Shown: positions 8,929 to 19,559 of the stretch, in pieces
How positions within the stretch are numbered: position 1 is the stretch's first letter
How the letters are laid out: each line of letters begins with the position of its first letter
Assembly: GCF_900096945.1 (NCBI RefSeq)
Contig: NZ_FMKA01000002.1
Span: 124,001-188,000 of the forward strand
DNA length: 64,000 nt
Origin: Anaerobium acetethylicum
Lineage (GTDB): Bacteria; Bacillota; Clostridia; Lachnospirales; Lachnospiraceae
Reading direction: 5' to 3'
Made by a program: the position numbers and the translations under genes
The notes under the pieces: model-generated
What the model was told of the DNA's origin: nothing
Seen by the model: only the letters and a program-made list of their open reading frames with translations
Databases searched by the model: none

Positions 8929-10128
8929 ATGAAACAAATAATGAAACGCTTCTGCTGCTTTTTGCTTGCAGCAGTCATGGTGGGCTCTTTTGCGATTTCT
9001 TCAAATGCAACCAGCATCAAGGATGCAAAAAAAGAAAAGGAAAGTCTCCAGGAGGACCTTGAAAAAGCAAAGGAGACGATAGATGCTCTTGAGGGTGAAA
9101 AGAAAGATATCGAAACCTATGTCAAAGGCCTGGATACGCAGCTGAATGAGCTGTCCGCAAGCATCGATTCTCTTAAGTCGGAGCTGAAAACAAAAGAAAA
9201 CAATCTGGAACAGAAAAGGATTGAACTTGAGCAAGCCAGAGTGGCCGAGGAAGAACAGTATCAGGCTATGAAGAAAAGGATAAAGTATATGTATGAAAAA
9301 GGAGATGCAGCATATATTGAGCTTCTTTTCAGCGCTGAGAATATAGCGGATATTATGAACAGGGCGGACTATATAGCCCAGATATCCGAATACGACAGAA
9401 ATATGCTCCTGAGGTATCAGGATACGAAAGAGAGCATTGCCCAACAGGAAAAGGATCTGGAAAAGGAATGTAAGGAAATCGAGGCAATGAAGGGCGAGCT
9501 GGTCGGTCAGCAGTCCTCGGTTGAGAACCTCATTACCGAAAAGTCCAGTGAGATAGAAAAGTACGAAGCATCGATTGAAGACACTGAGCAGCTTGCAAAG
9601 GAATATGAAGAAGAAATAGCAGAACAGGATGCAATCATAAAGGAACTTGAGGCGGCGGCAGCTCTTGCGAAGAAGAAGGCGGAAGAGGCGGCAAAAGCAA
9701 AAGGACAGGCAGCCACGACCGTTAAATATGACGGAGGAACATTTGCATGGCCATGCCCGAGCAGTTCCAGGGTCACAAGCGAGTATGGAAACAGAATACA
9801 TCCCACCCTCGGCGTTCTTAAGTTTCATAACGGAATCGACATAGGCGCCCCGACAGGTTCAGCCATCGTTGCGGCTTATGGCGGAACTGTCATCAGTTCG
9901 GCTTACAATGATACAATGGGAAATTATATAATGATAGACCATGGAAACGGACTTTATACGATCTACATGCATGCATCGTCGCTGCTCGTATCGTCAGGTC
10001 AGAGCGTTTCAAAGGGGCAGACGATCGCCCTTGTTGGATCGACGGGAAGATCGACAGGACCGCATCTGCATTTCGGCGTGCGACTCAATGGCAGCTATGT
10101 TTCGCCATGGAATTATCTGTCGCAGTAA
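8929..10128 (+). CDS. Secreted coiled-coil murein hydrolase/activator with M23 (LytM) domain (EnvC/PcsB-like)
   Basis: Signal peptide, long coiled coil, then SEYGNRIHPTLGVLKFHNGIDIGAPTGSAIVAAYGGTV...DHGNGLYTIYMHAS...GSTGRSTGPHLHFGV (M23). Adjacent to ftsEX. Confidence 0.93.
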   Translation: MKQIMKRFCCFLLAAVMVGSFAISSNATSIKDAKKEKESLQEDLEKAKETIDALEGEKKDIETYVKGLDTQLNELSASIDSLKSELKTKENNLEQKRIELEQARVAEEEQYQAMKKRIKYMYEKGDAAYIELLFSAENIADIMNRADYIAQISEYDRNMLLRYQDTKESIAQQEKDLEKECKEIEAMKGELVGQQSSVENLITEKSSEIEKYEASIEDTEQLAKEYEEEIAEQDAIIKELEAAAALAKKKAEEAAKAKGQAATTVKYDGGTFAWPCPSSSRVTSEYGNRIHPTLGVLKFHNGIDIGAPTGSAIVAAYGGTVISSAYNDTMGNYIMIDHGNGLYTIYMHASSLLVSSGQSVSKGQTIALVGSTGRSTGPHLHFGVRLNGSYVSPWNYLSQ

Positions 10129-10192
10129 CGCAGCACAATATATCAGGGTAAACGACAAAGCGGATTATTCATATCCGCTTTCGTTATATCCA

Positions 10193-10239
10193 AAATCAGC
10201 ATAAGAACGCCTCGCGGGACAGGTATTCTGAACAGTTAC
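10193..10239 (+). repeat. Dispersed 47-nt intergenic repeat, copy A
   Basis: AAATCAGCATAAGAACGCCTCGCGGGACAGGTATTCTGAACAGTTAC; about 40/47 identical by eye to copy B (42536-42582). Confidence 0.8.
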
Positions 10240-10322
10240 ACAAGACATACTAAAGCTAATCTGACATGGAACGGCAACGCTGGCTGTATCCGGAGGGCAG
10301 AGGTACAGGATAAGGAGAAGAA

Positions 10323-11567
10323 ATGAACGAAAAACATAGATTTTTAAAAGGGTTTCTGGCAGGGTTCGGAGCAATGCTCCTGCTTGTCATAGCCGGGGTG
10401 TCGGCTGTGATATTTTTCAATATCCAGTCGATTACTACATGGCTCAGGAATGCATCTGCGGTTTCAACTGAGAATGCAGAGTCAGTAACAAGCGATTCTG
10501 TAATCAGCAAGGCAGACAGAATCATGAGCATTATAGATGCCAATTTTTTAAATGAGGCAGATGAAGAACAGATGATAGAGGGAATGTACAAGGGGCTTGT
10601 TGACGGGCTTGAGGATCCTTATTCCGTTTATTTTGATGCTGAAGAATACCAAAGCATGATGGAAAGCACGAATGGAATCTACGGCGGAATTGGCGTCACG
10701 GTAAGCCAGGATCCGGAAACAGGAATCATCACCCTTGTGAAGCCTTTCGAAGGAAGCCCGGGAATGGAAGCGGGAATCCTGCCAGGCGACATACTTTACA
10801 AAGTCAATGGCGAGGAAGTGACAGGCGAGGATCTTTCGGAAGTGGTGGCAAAGATAAAGGGTGAAGAGGGAACGAAGGTCCTGCTTACCATAGTTCGTGA
10901 AGGCGAAGCAGATTATATTGATGTCGAAGTGGTGAGGAGACAGATAGAGGTTCCGACCATTGCATCAAAGATGCTGGAAAATAATATCGGATATATCCAG
11001 ATTGTTGAGTTTGACGAGGTTACGCCAGACCAGTTCAAGGAAGCCCTAAGCAGCCTTGAAAAACAGGGGATGAAGGGACTCGTTGTGGATCTCAGGGATA
11101 ATCCGGGAGGTCTGCTCAGTGCGGTGAATGAGATACTGGATCAGTTTCTCGCAAAAGGGCTGATTGTATATACGGAAGACAAAAACGGCAAGCGGGAGGA
11201 ATATCTGTCCGACGAAGAGCATCAGTTCAATAAGCCTCTTGCTGTGCTGGTCAATGGAAACAGCGCATCCGCTTCGGAAATCTTTTCAGGAGCCATTAAA
11301 GACTATGGAATTGGAACCCTGATTGGAACCACGACGTTTGGAAAGGGAATCGTACAGACCGTCGTCGATCTTGGCGATGGAACCGCGATGAAGCTGACAA
11401 TTTCAAAATACTATACACCAAAGGGAAACAATATACATGGCATCGGCATAGAGCCTGATATTGCGCTTGAGCTGGACGATGCGGTCAGACAGAAAGCCGT
11501 CATTACAGAGGAAGAAGATAACCAGCTGCAGAAGGCTTTAGAAGTCTTGAATGAAAAAATAAAGTAA
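10323..11567 (+). CDS. S41 family C-terminal processing peptidase (CtpA/CtpB-like, PDZ domain)
   Basis: DPYSVYFDAEEYQSMME, PDZ segment, GLVVDLRDNPGGLL, VNGNSASASEIFSGAIKDYG (Ser/Lys dyad region). Confidence 0.95.
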   Translation: MNEKHRFLKGFLAGFGAMLLLVIAGVSAVIFFNIQSITTWLRNASAVSTENAESVTSDSVISKADRIMSIIDANFLNEADEEQMIEGMYKGLVDGLEDPYSVYFDAEEYQSMMESTNGIYGGIGVTVSQDPETGIITLVKPFEGSPGMEAGILPGDILYKVNGEEVTGEDLSEVVAKIKGEEGTKVLLTIVREGEADYIDVEVVRRQIEVPTIASKMLENNIGYIQIVEFDEVTPDQFKEALSSLEKQGMKGLVVDLRDNPGGLLSAVNEILDQFLAKGLIVYTEDKNGKREEYLSDEEHQFNKPLAVLVNGNSASASEIFSGAIKDYGIGTLIGTTTFGKGIVQTVVDLGDGTAMKLTISKYYTPKGNNIHGIGIEPDIALELDDAVRQKAVITEEEDNQLQKALEVLNEKIK

Positions 11568-11578
11568 AATAATATAGA

Positions 11579-11632
11579 GGGCCAGGCGCCCCGGACAATC
11601 TTTTTTATATGTTCGGGGCGCCTGGCTCTTTC
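11579..11632 (+). terminator. Strong GC-rich intrinsic terminator
   Basis: GCCAGGCGCCCCGGAC...GTTCGGGGCGCCTGGC hairpin followed by TCTTTCT. Confidence 0.85.
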
Positions 11633-11708
11633 TGTATCGAGGTTGTTATGTGCTCTGTGAGCTGCTATTCACCCTGTGATTCGTAACACGCTGCACGCAC
11701 CGGTTTTC

Positions 11709-11748
11709 CGAACAAGTGTTTGAAAAATGATATGCGGTATGCTATACT
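11709..11748 (+). promoter_or_regulatory. Putative LexA (SOS) box overlapping the uvrB promoter
   Basis: CGAACAAGTGTTTG (11709-11722) matches the Gram-positive CGAAC-N4-GTTYG-type SOS box. It overlaps TTGAAA (11720-11725)-17-TATACT (11743-11748). Confidence 0.7.
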
Positions 11749-11794
11749 TGTTTTAAAACTATGTACCAATTATTTTACGCAGGGAGGAATCGGG

Positions 11795-13780
11795 ATGGAC
11801 CTTTTTAAACTTGTATCTGAATACAGCCCCACCGGGGACCAGCCTCAGGCGATCAAGGAACTTGTACAGGGATTTAAGGAGGGTAACCAGTTCGAGACGC
11901 TTCTGGGCGTTACCGGGTCGGGAAAAACCTTCACTATGGCGAATGTTATCCAGGCTCTGAATAAACCTACTCTGATCATTGCCCATAACAAGACGCTGGC
12001 AGCACAGCTTTACGGGGAATTCAAAGAATTTTTTCCTGAAAATGCCGTGGAATATTTCGTCAGCTATTACGATTACTATCAGCCGGAGGCTTATGTTCCG
12101 TCGACTGACACCTATATAGAAAAAGATTCAGCAATCAATGAAGAGATAGACAAGCTCAGGCATTCAGCCACGGCGGCACTTGCAGAACGCAAAGACGTGA
12201 TCATCGTGGCAAGCGTTTCCTGTATATATGGTCTTGGAAGCCCCATTGACTACCAGGAAATGGTCATCTCCCTCCGTCCGGGAATGACGAAGGACAGGGA
12301 TGATGTGATCCGGAAGCTTATTGAGATACAGTATGCAAGGAACGAGATGGATTTCAAGCGGGGCACTTTTCGTGTCAGGGGGGATGTCCTGGAAATTTTC
12401 CCTGCAACTTCAGGGGAGCTGGCTATCAGAGTCGAATTCTTCGGTGACGAGGTGGACAGGATTACGGAAATTGATGTGCTGACAGGCGAGATCAAGAATA
12501 CCCTTGGGCACACAGCCATATTTCCGGCTTCCCATTATGTGGTTTCAAAAGAAAAAATTGAGCAGGCAGCAGCTGAAATAGAAAAAGAACTGGAGGAACG
12601 GGTCAGATATTTCAAAAGCCATGACAAGCTTCTCGAGGCTCAGAGGATATCAGAGCGAACCAATTTTGACATAGAGATGCTCAGGGAGACGGGATTCTGT
12701 TCAGGGATAGAAAACTATTCAAGACATCTGACGGGACTCGCACCTGGAAGCAGCCCACATACGCTGATCGACTATTTTCCGGATGATTTCCTGATTATTG
12801 TCGATGAGTCCCATATCACGATTCCACAGGTCCGTGGAATGTATGCGGGGGATCAGGCCAGGAAGACGACCCTTGTCGACTTTGGATTCAGACTTCCGTC
12901 AGCTAAGGACAACCGCCCGCTGAATTTTTCGGAATTTGAAAGCAAAATCAACCAGATGATGTTTGTATCGGCAACACCTTCGGTTTATGAAAAAGAGCAT
13001 GAGCTCTTAAGGGCAGAGCAGATCATCAGGCCAACGGGGCTTCTTGATCCGCTTATATCTGTGCGCCCGGTTGAGGGTCAGATTGACGACCTGATCGGTG
13101 AGGTCAACAGGGAAGTCGCCAGAAAGAACAAGATACTCATAACCACTCTGACAAAACGGATGGCAGAAGATCTGACCGCTTATATGAGGGAAGTGGGAAT
13201 CAGGGTCAGATACCTTCATTCCGATATTGATACCATGGAACGTTCGGAAATAATCAGGGACATGCGCCTCGATGTATTCGACGTGCTTGTTGGTATCAAT
13301 CTCCTTAGGGAAGGACTGGACATTCCGGAAATCACCCTTGTGGCCATTCTGGATGCGGACAAGGAGGGATTCCTCCGTTCTGAGACATCCCTTATCCAGA
13401 CGGTAGGCCGTGCAGCGCGTAATGCTGAAGGCCGGGTAATCATGTATGCAGACAGGATAACGGCTTCCATGGAAGCTGCCATCAGGGAGACCAACAGAAG
13501 AAGGGAAATCCAGGAGGTATACAACCGGGAGCACGGCATCACGCCAAAGACGATTCAGAAGGCTGTAAGGGACCTGATCAGCATTTCGAAATCTGTGGCC
13601 CGTGAGGAATACCGTTATGAGAAGGATCCGCAATCCATGGACAAGAAAGAAATAGAGAAACTGATAGCCAGGGTATCGAAGAAAATGAAGCAGGCAGCAG
13701 CAGAATTGAACTTTGAAGCGGCTGCGGAGCTGAGAGACAAGATGACAGAACTGAGAAAGCAGCTTGACGAAATAGGATAA
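11795..13780 (+). CDS. uvrB: Excinuclease ABC subunit UvrB
   Basis: [21 protein letters not shown]...[17 protein letters not shown]...[13 protein letters not shown]-terminal UVR motif. ATG 11795 follows GGGAGGAA; the track start at 11720 lies in the promoter. Confidence 0.98.
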   Translation: MDLFKLVSEYSPTGDQPQAIKELVQGFKEGNQFETLLGVTGSGKTFTMANVIQALNKPTLIIAHNKTLAAQLYGEFKEFFPENAVEYFVSYYDYYQPEAYVPSTDTYIEKDSAINEEIDKLRHSATAALAERKDVIIVASVSCIYGLGSPIDYQEMVISLRPGMTKDRDDVIRKLIEIQYARNEMDFKRGTFRVRGDVLEIFPATSGELAIRVEFFGDEVDRITEIDVLTGEIKNTLGHTAIFPASHYVVSKEKIEQAAAEIEKELEERVRYFKSHDKLLEAQRISERTNFDIEMLRETGFCSGIENYSRHLTGLAPGSSPHTLIDYFPDDFLIIVDESHITIPQVRGMYAGDQARKTTLVDFGFRLPSAKDNRPLNFSEFESKINQMMFVSATPSVYEKEHELLRAEQIIRPTGLLDPLISVRPVEGQIDDLIGEVNREVARKNKILITTLTKRMAEDLTAYMREVGIRVRYLHSDIDTMERSEIIRDMRLDVFDVLVGINLLREGLDIPEITLVAILDADKEGFLRSETSLIQTVGRAARNAEGRVIMYADRITASMEAAIRETNRRREIQEVYNREHGITPKTIQKAVRDLISISKSVAREEYRYEKDPQSMDKKEIEKLIARVSKKMKQAAAELNFEAAAELRDKMTELRKQLDEIG

Positions 13781-13798
13781 AAAGACAGAGGTAGAAGC

Positions 13799-16717
13799 AT
13801 GGAAAATATAAATGAGAATGAAAAGCCTGACAAAAAGCGCAACAGGCAGTATATAAAGATAAGAGGCGCAAACGAGAATAACCTGAAGAACATCAGCCTG
13901 AACATACCAAGAAATGAGTTCGTGGTCCTGACGGGGCTGAGCGGTTCCGGAAAATCATCCCTGGCATTCGATACCATCTATGCAGAAGGACAGCGGAGAT
14001 ACATGGAGTCTCTTTCATCCTATGCGAGACAGTTCCTTGGACAGATGGAGAAGCCCAATGTGGAAAGCATCGAGGGACTTTCGCCTGCAATTTCCATAGA
14101 CCAGAAGTCGACAAACAGGAATCCGCGTTCAACTGTAGGAACGGTTACGGAGATCTATGATTATTTTAGGCTTCTCTATGCAAGGATAGGCGTTCCGCAC
14201 TGTCCTCAGTGCGGAAAGGAAATTAAAAAGCAGACTGTCGACCAGATGACAGACCATATTCTGGAGCTGCCGGAAGGCACGAAGATACAGCTCCTGGCTC
14301 CAATCGTCAGGGGGCGTAAGGGTGAACATGCAAAGATTTTCGAACATGCCAGAAAGAGCGGCTATGTCCGTGTCAGGGCGGATGGGAATCTTTATGAGCT
14401 TTCGGAAGAAATCCGGCTGGATAAGAATAAAAAGCATAATATTGAAATTATCGTAGACAGGCTGGTGGTGAAGCCGGGAATCGAAAAGAGGCTTACGGAT
14501 TCTATCGAAAGCGTTCTTGCGCTTGCCGATGGAAGGATGATTGTGGATGTGATCGGAGGAGAGCCTGTCAATTTCAGCCAGAGCTTTGCCTGTCCGGACT
14601 GTGAGATCAGCATCGATGAGATAGAGCCGAGGACGTTCTCCTTCAACAACCCCTTCGGAGCCTGCCCGGCCTGCTTCGGACTGGGATACAAGATGGAATT
14701 TGACGAGGACCTTATGATTCCCGACAAGTCCCTGAGCATCGCAGAGGGTGCAATCGCGGTTATAGGATGGCAGTCCTCTACCGACAAATCCAGCTTTTCA
14801 CGTGCCCTTCTGGAGGCGCTTTCCCAGGAATATAAATTCGACCTGAATACGCCTTATGAGAAGCTGCCGGAAAAAATAAGGAACCTTATTCTTTACGGAA
14901 CCGACGGCAGGGAAGTGAAGGTGTATTACAAGGGACAGAGGGGTGAAGGCGTCTATGACGTGGCATTTGAAGGCCTTATCAAGAATGTGGAAAGGCGCTA
15001 CCGGGAAACCTCTTCCGACACCATCAAGCAGGAGTATGAGACATTCATGCATATAACCCCGTGCTCCGAGTGCGGCGGCCAGCGTCTGAAAAAGGATGCC
15101 CTGGCGGTAACGGTTGACGGAAAAAATATTCATGAGGTTACCTCTCTGTCCATCGGGCAGCTTATGGAATTCCTGGAGAATATTGAACTGACAAAAACCC
15201 AGCATCTGATCGGGGACCAGGTCCTGAAGGAAATCAAAGAAAGAGTCGGTTTCCTGATCAATGTGGGTCTGGACTATCTGACCCTTTCGAGAGCCACAGG
15301 CTCCCTGTCCGGCGGCGAAGCCCAGAGAATCAGGCTGGCGACCCAGATAGGATCCGGTCTTGTGGGTGTCGTATATATACTGGATGAGCCGAGCATCGGC
15401 CTTCACCAGAGGGATAACGACAAACTCCTGAAGACCCTGAATCACCTGAGGGACCTTGGCAATACCCTGATAGTCGTGGAGCATGACGAGGATACCATGT
15501 TTGCGGCCGACCATATTGTGGATATCGGCCCAGGCGCAGGAGAACATGGTGGAGAAGTGGTTGCCGAAGGAACAGCAGAGGAAATCATGGAGAATGAAAA
15601 CTCGGTAACAGGTGCCTACCTGAGCGGCCGTATCAGGATCCCGGTGCCGGAAACAAGACAGAAACCTACGGGATTCCTGACGATACTGGGAGCCAGAGAG
15701 AATAATCTTAAAAACATTGATGTAGATATCCCCCTGGGGATCATGACCTGTGTGACAGGCGTATCCGGTTCAGGGAAAAGCTCGCTGATTAATGAAATCC
15801 TTTACAAACGTCTGGCAAGAGATCTGAACCGTGCAAGGACGATTCCGGGAAAACATGCGGATATGAAGGGGATTGAACTTCTCGATAAGGTCATCGATAT
15901 CGACCAGTCTCCGATCGGAAGGACTCCAAGGTCAAATCCGGCAACATATACGGGTGTTTTCGACCAGATCAGGGATCTTTTTGCTGCTACTGCTGATGCA
16001 AAGGCAAAGGGATACAAAAAAGGCAGATTCAGCTTCAATATAAAAGGCGGACGCTGTGAAGCCTGCAGCGGCGACGGAATCCTGAAAATAGAGATGCATT
16101 TCCTTCCTGACGTGTACGTTCCATGTGAGGTCTGCCAGGGAAAACGCTATAACAGGGAGACTCTGGATGTCAGATATAAGGGAAAGAGCATCTACGACGT
16201 TCTGGATATGACAGTTGAAGAAGCCTTGACGTTTTTCGAAAACGTGCCGTCCATACGAAGGAAGATAGAGACTCTGAATGATGTGGGGCTTTCCTACATC
16301 AGGCTTGGACAGCCTTCCACGACCCTTTCCGGCGGCGAGGCCCAGAGGATCAAGCTTGCAACAGAGCTGAGCAGACGAAGCACCGGAAAGACCATCTATA
16401 TACTTGACGAGCCTACGACAGGGCTGCATTTTGCAGATGTCCATAAGCTGATCGAAATCCTTCGCCGCCTTACGGACGGCGGAAATACAGTTGTCGTAAT
16501 TGAACACAACCTGGATGTGATCAAGACAGCTGACTATATTATCGATATAGGTCCTGAAGGCGGCTACAGGGGCGGAACCGTAATTGCGGAAGGAACCCCG
16601 GAAGAGATTGCTAAGAATCCGGTATCCTACACGGGAAAATATGTCGCCCAGTATCTGTCGGACAAGAAACATGTTTTTGACAGGGAGCTGGATGATGATG
16701 GACAAAGTCCTGAATAG
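13799..16717 (+). CDS. uvrA: Excinuclease ABC subunit UvrA
   Basis: [63 protein letters not shown], zinc-finger CxxC pairs, two ABC signature motifs. Confidence 0.98.
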   Translation: MENINENEKPDKKRNRQYIKIRGANENNLKNISLNIPRNEFVVLTGLSGSGKSSLAFDTIYAEGQRRYMESLSSYARQFLGQMEKPNVESIEGLSPAISIDQKSTNRNPRSTVGTVTEIYDYFRLLYARIGVPHCPQCGKEIKKQTVDQMTDHILELPEGTKIQLLAPIVRGRKGEHAKIFEHARKSGYVRVRADGNLYELSEEIRLDKNKKHNIEIIVDRLVVKPGIEKRLTDSIESVLALADGRMIVDVIGGEPVNFSQSFACPDCEISIDEIEPRTFSFNNPFGACPACFGLGYKMEFDEDLMIPDKSLSIAEGAIAVIGWQSSTDKSSFSRALLEALSQEYKFDLNTPYEKLPEKIRNLILYGTDGREVKVYYKGQRGEGVYDVAFEGLIKNVERRYRETSSDTIKQEYETFMHITPCSECGGQRLKKDALAVTVDGKNIHEVTSLSIGQLMEFLENIELTKTQHLIGDQVLKEIKERVGFLINVGLDYLTLSRATGSLSGGEAQRIRLATQIGSGLVGVVYILDEPSIGLHQRDNDKLLKTLNHLRDLGNTLIVVEHDEDTMFAADHIVDIGPGAGEHGGEVVAEGTAEEIMENENSVTGAYLSGRIRIPVPETRQKPTGFLTILGARENNLKNIDVDIPLGIMTCVTGVSGSGKSSLINEILYKRLARDLNRARTIPGKHADMKGIELLDKVIDIDQSPIGRTPRSNPATYTGVFDQIRDLFAATADAKAKGYKKGRFSFNIKGGRCEACSGDGILKIEMHFLPDVYVPCEVCQGKRYNRETLDVRYKGKSIYDVLDMTVEEALTFFENVPSIRRKIETLNDVGLSYIRLGQPSTTLSGGEAQRIKLATELSRRSTGKTIYILDEPTTGLHFADVHKLIEILRRLTDGGNTVVVIEHNLDVIKTADYIIDIGPEGGYRGGTVIAEGTPEEIAKNPVSYTGKYVAQYLSDKKHVFDRELDDDGQSPE

Positions 16718-16730
16718 CTAAAAACATAAA

Positions 16731-16780
16731 CCAGGACGGCCCGGGATTATTGAATCCGGGCCGTCCTGATTTGTTATATT
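16731..16780 (+). terminator. Intrinsic terminator-like hairpin after uvrA
   Basis: CAGGACGGCCCGG...CCGGGCCGTCCTG stem followed by a weak T-rich tract (ATTTGTTATATTTG). Confidence 0.75.
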
Positions 16781-16889
16781 TGTTTGGTACATCTATTAAT
16801 ATAACTTTCAAATGTGTTCATTTTATGTTTTAATTATAAAAACAGCGTGAACCAGTAAACATCAGGTTTTAAGAAAGGGTTGAACGATA

Positions 16890-17525
16890 ATGAAGAGCAT
16901 GAACAAGAGCGCAAAGAAACTGATGGTGATCATACTGATCGTTGCAGCATCCATAGGAATGGTGGGGTGCGCCTGGATACAGAGCAAGGTGACGGACATT
17001 AAGGGCAGGCTGATCGGCAACTCCTTCACAATCAGCCAATACGACAATTATGGAGTGAATTTCCTGACTGTTGAGGGCAAGAGAGTGGATGTTGGCGGAA
17101 TCACGGTTGAAGTGCCATCTGTAAACAGCGACGGTACTACAGAAACCGCATACGAGCTGTCATCGGTGCTTGATATCACGGTGGATGGAAGCAACATGAA
17201 GACAACAGGAAATACGGTGATTTTCGTGGAAAAGGGATTAAAAAGGATAGATGACTTTGAACTGCCAGAGTATGTGGAGTCATCCGGCGGTACCATAACC
17301 TCAATCGACAGAAATATCAATAAACTTCAAAATATTGCCGGGAACAGCAAGATTATCGTGATCAGTTCGCAATTGGGGGTGCCGATTGAAGTATATGGCG
17401 GAGACGATGTATATACTGAAATACCAAGTGACCTGCCGAAAATGACAAAGCTGAATATTGATGGAAAAGCACTTTATGTGCACAGGGCAAATTACGTAAT
17501 TCTGGATGCGGATTTGCTGGATTAG
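16890..17525 (+). CDS. Putative lipoprotein, DUF5052-like
   Basis: Lipobox-like IGMVGCAW after a hydrophobic signal; VTDIKGRLIGNSFTISQYDNYGVNFLTVEGKRVDV resembles DUF5052 proteins. Family name from memory, unverified. Confidence 0.7.
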   Translation: MKSMNKSAKKLMVIILIVAASIGMVGCAWIQSKVTDIKGRLIGNSFTISQYDNYGVNFLTVEGKRVDVGGITVEVPSVNSDGTTETAYELSSVLDITVDGSNMKTTGNTVIFVEKGLKRIDDFELPEYVESSGGTITSIDRNINKLQNIAGNSKIIVISSQLGVPIEVYGGDDVYTEIPSDLPKMTKLNIDGKALYVHRANYVILDADLLD

Positions 17526-17560
17526 GAAATATGATTATGGAAAAATAGTGAAGCAGTGAC

Positions 17561-17605
17561 AAAAAAAGAACCCCCTGGCTCTCGTTCATGAGAAGAAGGG
17601 GGTTC
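17561..17605 (-). terminator. Intrinsic terminator for the minus-strand cyclophilin gene
   Basis: On the minus strand: GAACCCCCT...AGGGGGTTC followed by TTTTTTT, 65 nt downstream of the ppi stop. Confidence 0.85.
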
Positions 17606-17670
17606 GTATTGGGTGGTGCTATCTGCATGAATAACGATTCAGGACTATGCTGGATAGTGGTTCTGAAAAG

Positions 17671-18201
17671 TTATCTGCATGAATTCTTTTCTGGTTCAGG
17701 ATATTCCTGTCCGAAAAGTTCAACTGTCACTGTTTTGATAACCTGTGGTTCAAGTGGACGGTCGTTGTAATCCGCAGCGCATTCAGCGATTTTGTTTACA
17801 ACTTCAAGGCCTTCAGTGACCTGTCCGAATGCAGCATACTGTCCGTCAAGATGAGGAGAGTTTTTATGCATGATGAAGAACTGAGATCCTGCCGAGTTAG
17901 GATTCATAGACCTGGCCATTGATAAAACGCCTGGCGCATGTTTCAGGTTGTTTGTGAATCCGTTCATTTTGAATTCACCATTGATGCCGTATCCCGGGCC
18001 GCCCATTCCGCTTCCTTCAGGACATCCGCCCTGAATCATGAAGCCGTTGATGACGCGGTGGAAAATAAGACCGTCATAAAAGCCTTTCTTGATAAGGCTG
18101 ATGAAGTTGTTGACTGTATTCGGTGCGATTTCAGGATAAAGTTCTGCCTTTATGATGTCGCCATTTGCCATTTCGATTGTAACTAATGGATTCTGTGCCA
18201 T
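17671..18201 (-). CDS. Peptidylprolyl isomerase (cyclophilin type)
   Basis: MAQNPLVTIEMANGDIIKAELYPEIAPNTVNNFISLIKKGFYDGLIFHRVINGFMIQGGCPEG...GVLSMARSMNPNSAGSQFFI. The start at 18201 has an upstream GAAAGGAAG RBS; the track extends it to 18435. Confidence 0.96.
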   Translation of the reverse strand: MAQNPLVTIEMANGDIIKAELYPEIAPNTVNNFISLIKKGFYDGLIFHRVINGFMIQGGCPEGSGMGGPGYGINGEFKMNGFTNNLKHAPGVLSMARSMNPNSAGSQFFIMHKNSPHLDGQYAAFGQVTEGLEVVNKIAECAADYNDRPLEPQVIKTVTVELFGQEYPEPEKNSCR

Positions 18202-18459
18202 AATAATTCTTCCTTTCGTTTTTGGAGTTTTTGTTTGAAGCAGCCAGCCACAAGGGACTGATTTGACCCGCTTCATAATTGTCATTGTATCGGAAAAACA
18301 GGGCATAGTAAAGTGAAAAATGTGAAAAACATAAGGCCTGTGGTATAATTCTGTTACTAAAGTCCACGCTGCAGACAGTAGTAACACGCTTTGCGATGCG
18401 CAGAAATGGCCGCAATTCGTCATTTCGCGCTGCAAGCCACGGGAGGAAAGGACAGGATA

Positions 18460-19316
18460 TGCTTAAGGGAGTCGTTATCAATATTGAAAAAGAGGACCTC
18501 ACTGAAATCGCAGGAATTGAAATATTCACGGAAAGCCTGGGGATGACAGGGGTGAAAATAAAAAAACAGTCACTGGAAGAAAAGGGCGCAGTCAGTCTGG
18601 AGCCTGGAGAGCAGCCAAATGAATGGGTGATGATTGCTGACAGCATGAAGGGAGTCCGTGCAGCCAGTAAGGCTGGGATCCCATGCATAGGCTATCAGAA
18701 GCCGGGGCCGGATTCTGAATACCTGCAAGGGGTCCTGTACATCATAGAAGGGTTTGAAGAAATAGATTCCGAATGGGTCAATAATGTGTACAAGAGAAGC
18801 AGGGGTGAACCCTGGACAATCGCTGAAACGGACAGGCTGATCATCCGCGAGATGACCCTGGATGATGTGGATGATCTATGGAAACTATATGAAGATCCTG
18901 AAATCACCCGGTATATGGATGGACTCAGCGGCGACAGGGGGAAGGAAACGGAACTGATGGCGGCTTATATAAAGATGATGTACGGATTTTTCGAATACGG
19001 GCTGTGGGCTGTTGTGGAAAAATCCACGGGCAGGCTTGCTGGCCGGGCCGGGCTCTCGAACAGGGAGACGGAGGATGGTATGGAGGTCGAGCTTGGATAC
19101 ATGGTGGGACTGCCGTTCCAGAAGCAGGGATATGCATACGAAGCCTGCACGGCAGTGCTGGATTATGCAAAAAATATCCTCTGCCTGGACAGAATCGCTT
19201 GCTATATCAGGGAAGGAAACATCCCTTCCATCAGACTTGCAAAAAAGCTTGGGTTCAGGTTAAGGGGAAAAACAGAAAACGGAGATACCCTGGCATATGA
19301 GATTGAGCTGGTTTAA
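18460..19316 (+). CDS. HAD-remnant N-terminal domain fused to a GNAT N-acetyltransferase
   Basis: N-term VMIADSMKGVRAASKAGIPCIGYQ resembles the HAD motif III/IV loop. C-term ETDRLIIREMTLDDVDDLWKLYEDPEITRYM...VELGYMVGLPFQKQGYAYEAC is RimJ-like GNAT. Confidence 0.85.
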
Positions 19317-19437
19317 TCAATCATATCAAAGGGGTGAAAACAAAGCAAAAAAAGACAAAACAATGTAATAACGAAAAAACATGCCTCGAAAACAAAATAG
19401 GTGTGGTAAAGGTGGGGATGCCGGTGTAAAATAAAAG

Positions 19438-19484
19438 ATAACTGTTCAGAACTCTTGTCATGCGAGGTGTATTTATGCTGAATT
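19438..19484 (-). repeat. Dispersed 47-nt intergenic repeat, copy C
   Basis: Reverse complement AATTCAGCATAAATACACCTCGCATGACAAGAGTTCTGAACAGTTAT; about 38/47 identical by eye to copy B. Confidence 0.8.
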
Positions 19485-19495
19485 TGCATAAATAC
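19469..19495. repeat. Perfect 10-bp inverted repeat upstream of parA
   Basis: GTATTTATGC-TGAATTT-GCATAAATAC, followed by a further ATTTATGC at 19502-19510. Confidence 0.8.
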
Positions 19496-19559
19496 CCGGG
19501 ATATTTATGCGGCGGAGGATGAGTGTTTTTAAAAAAGCCGGAAAGGATGTATTGGCAAA

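Noticed and set aside
9001-9828. 275-aa minus-strand ORF
   Set aside because: Antisense to the envC/pcsB coiled-coil region; Phe/Leu/Cys-rich translation typical of antisense of Lys/Glu-rich coding DNA.
14798-16705. Long minus-strand ORFs inside uvrA (14798-15547, 15932-16705)
   Set aside because: Shadow ORFs of a highly conserved gene.
17588-17770. 60-aa + ORF after the lipoprotein gene
   Set aside because: Antisense to the terminator and 3' end of the cyclophilin gene.
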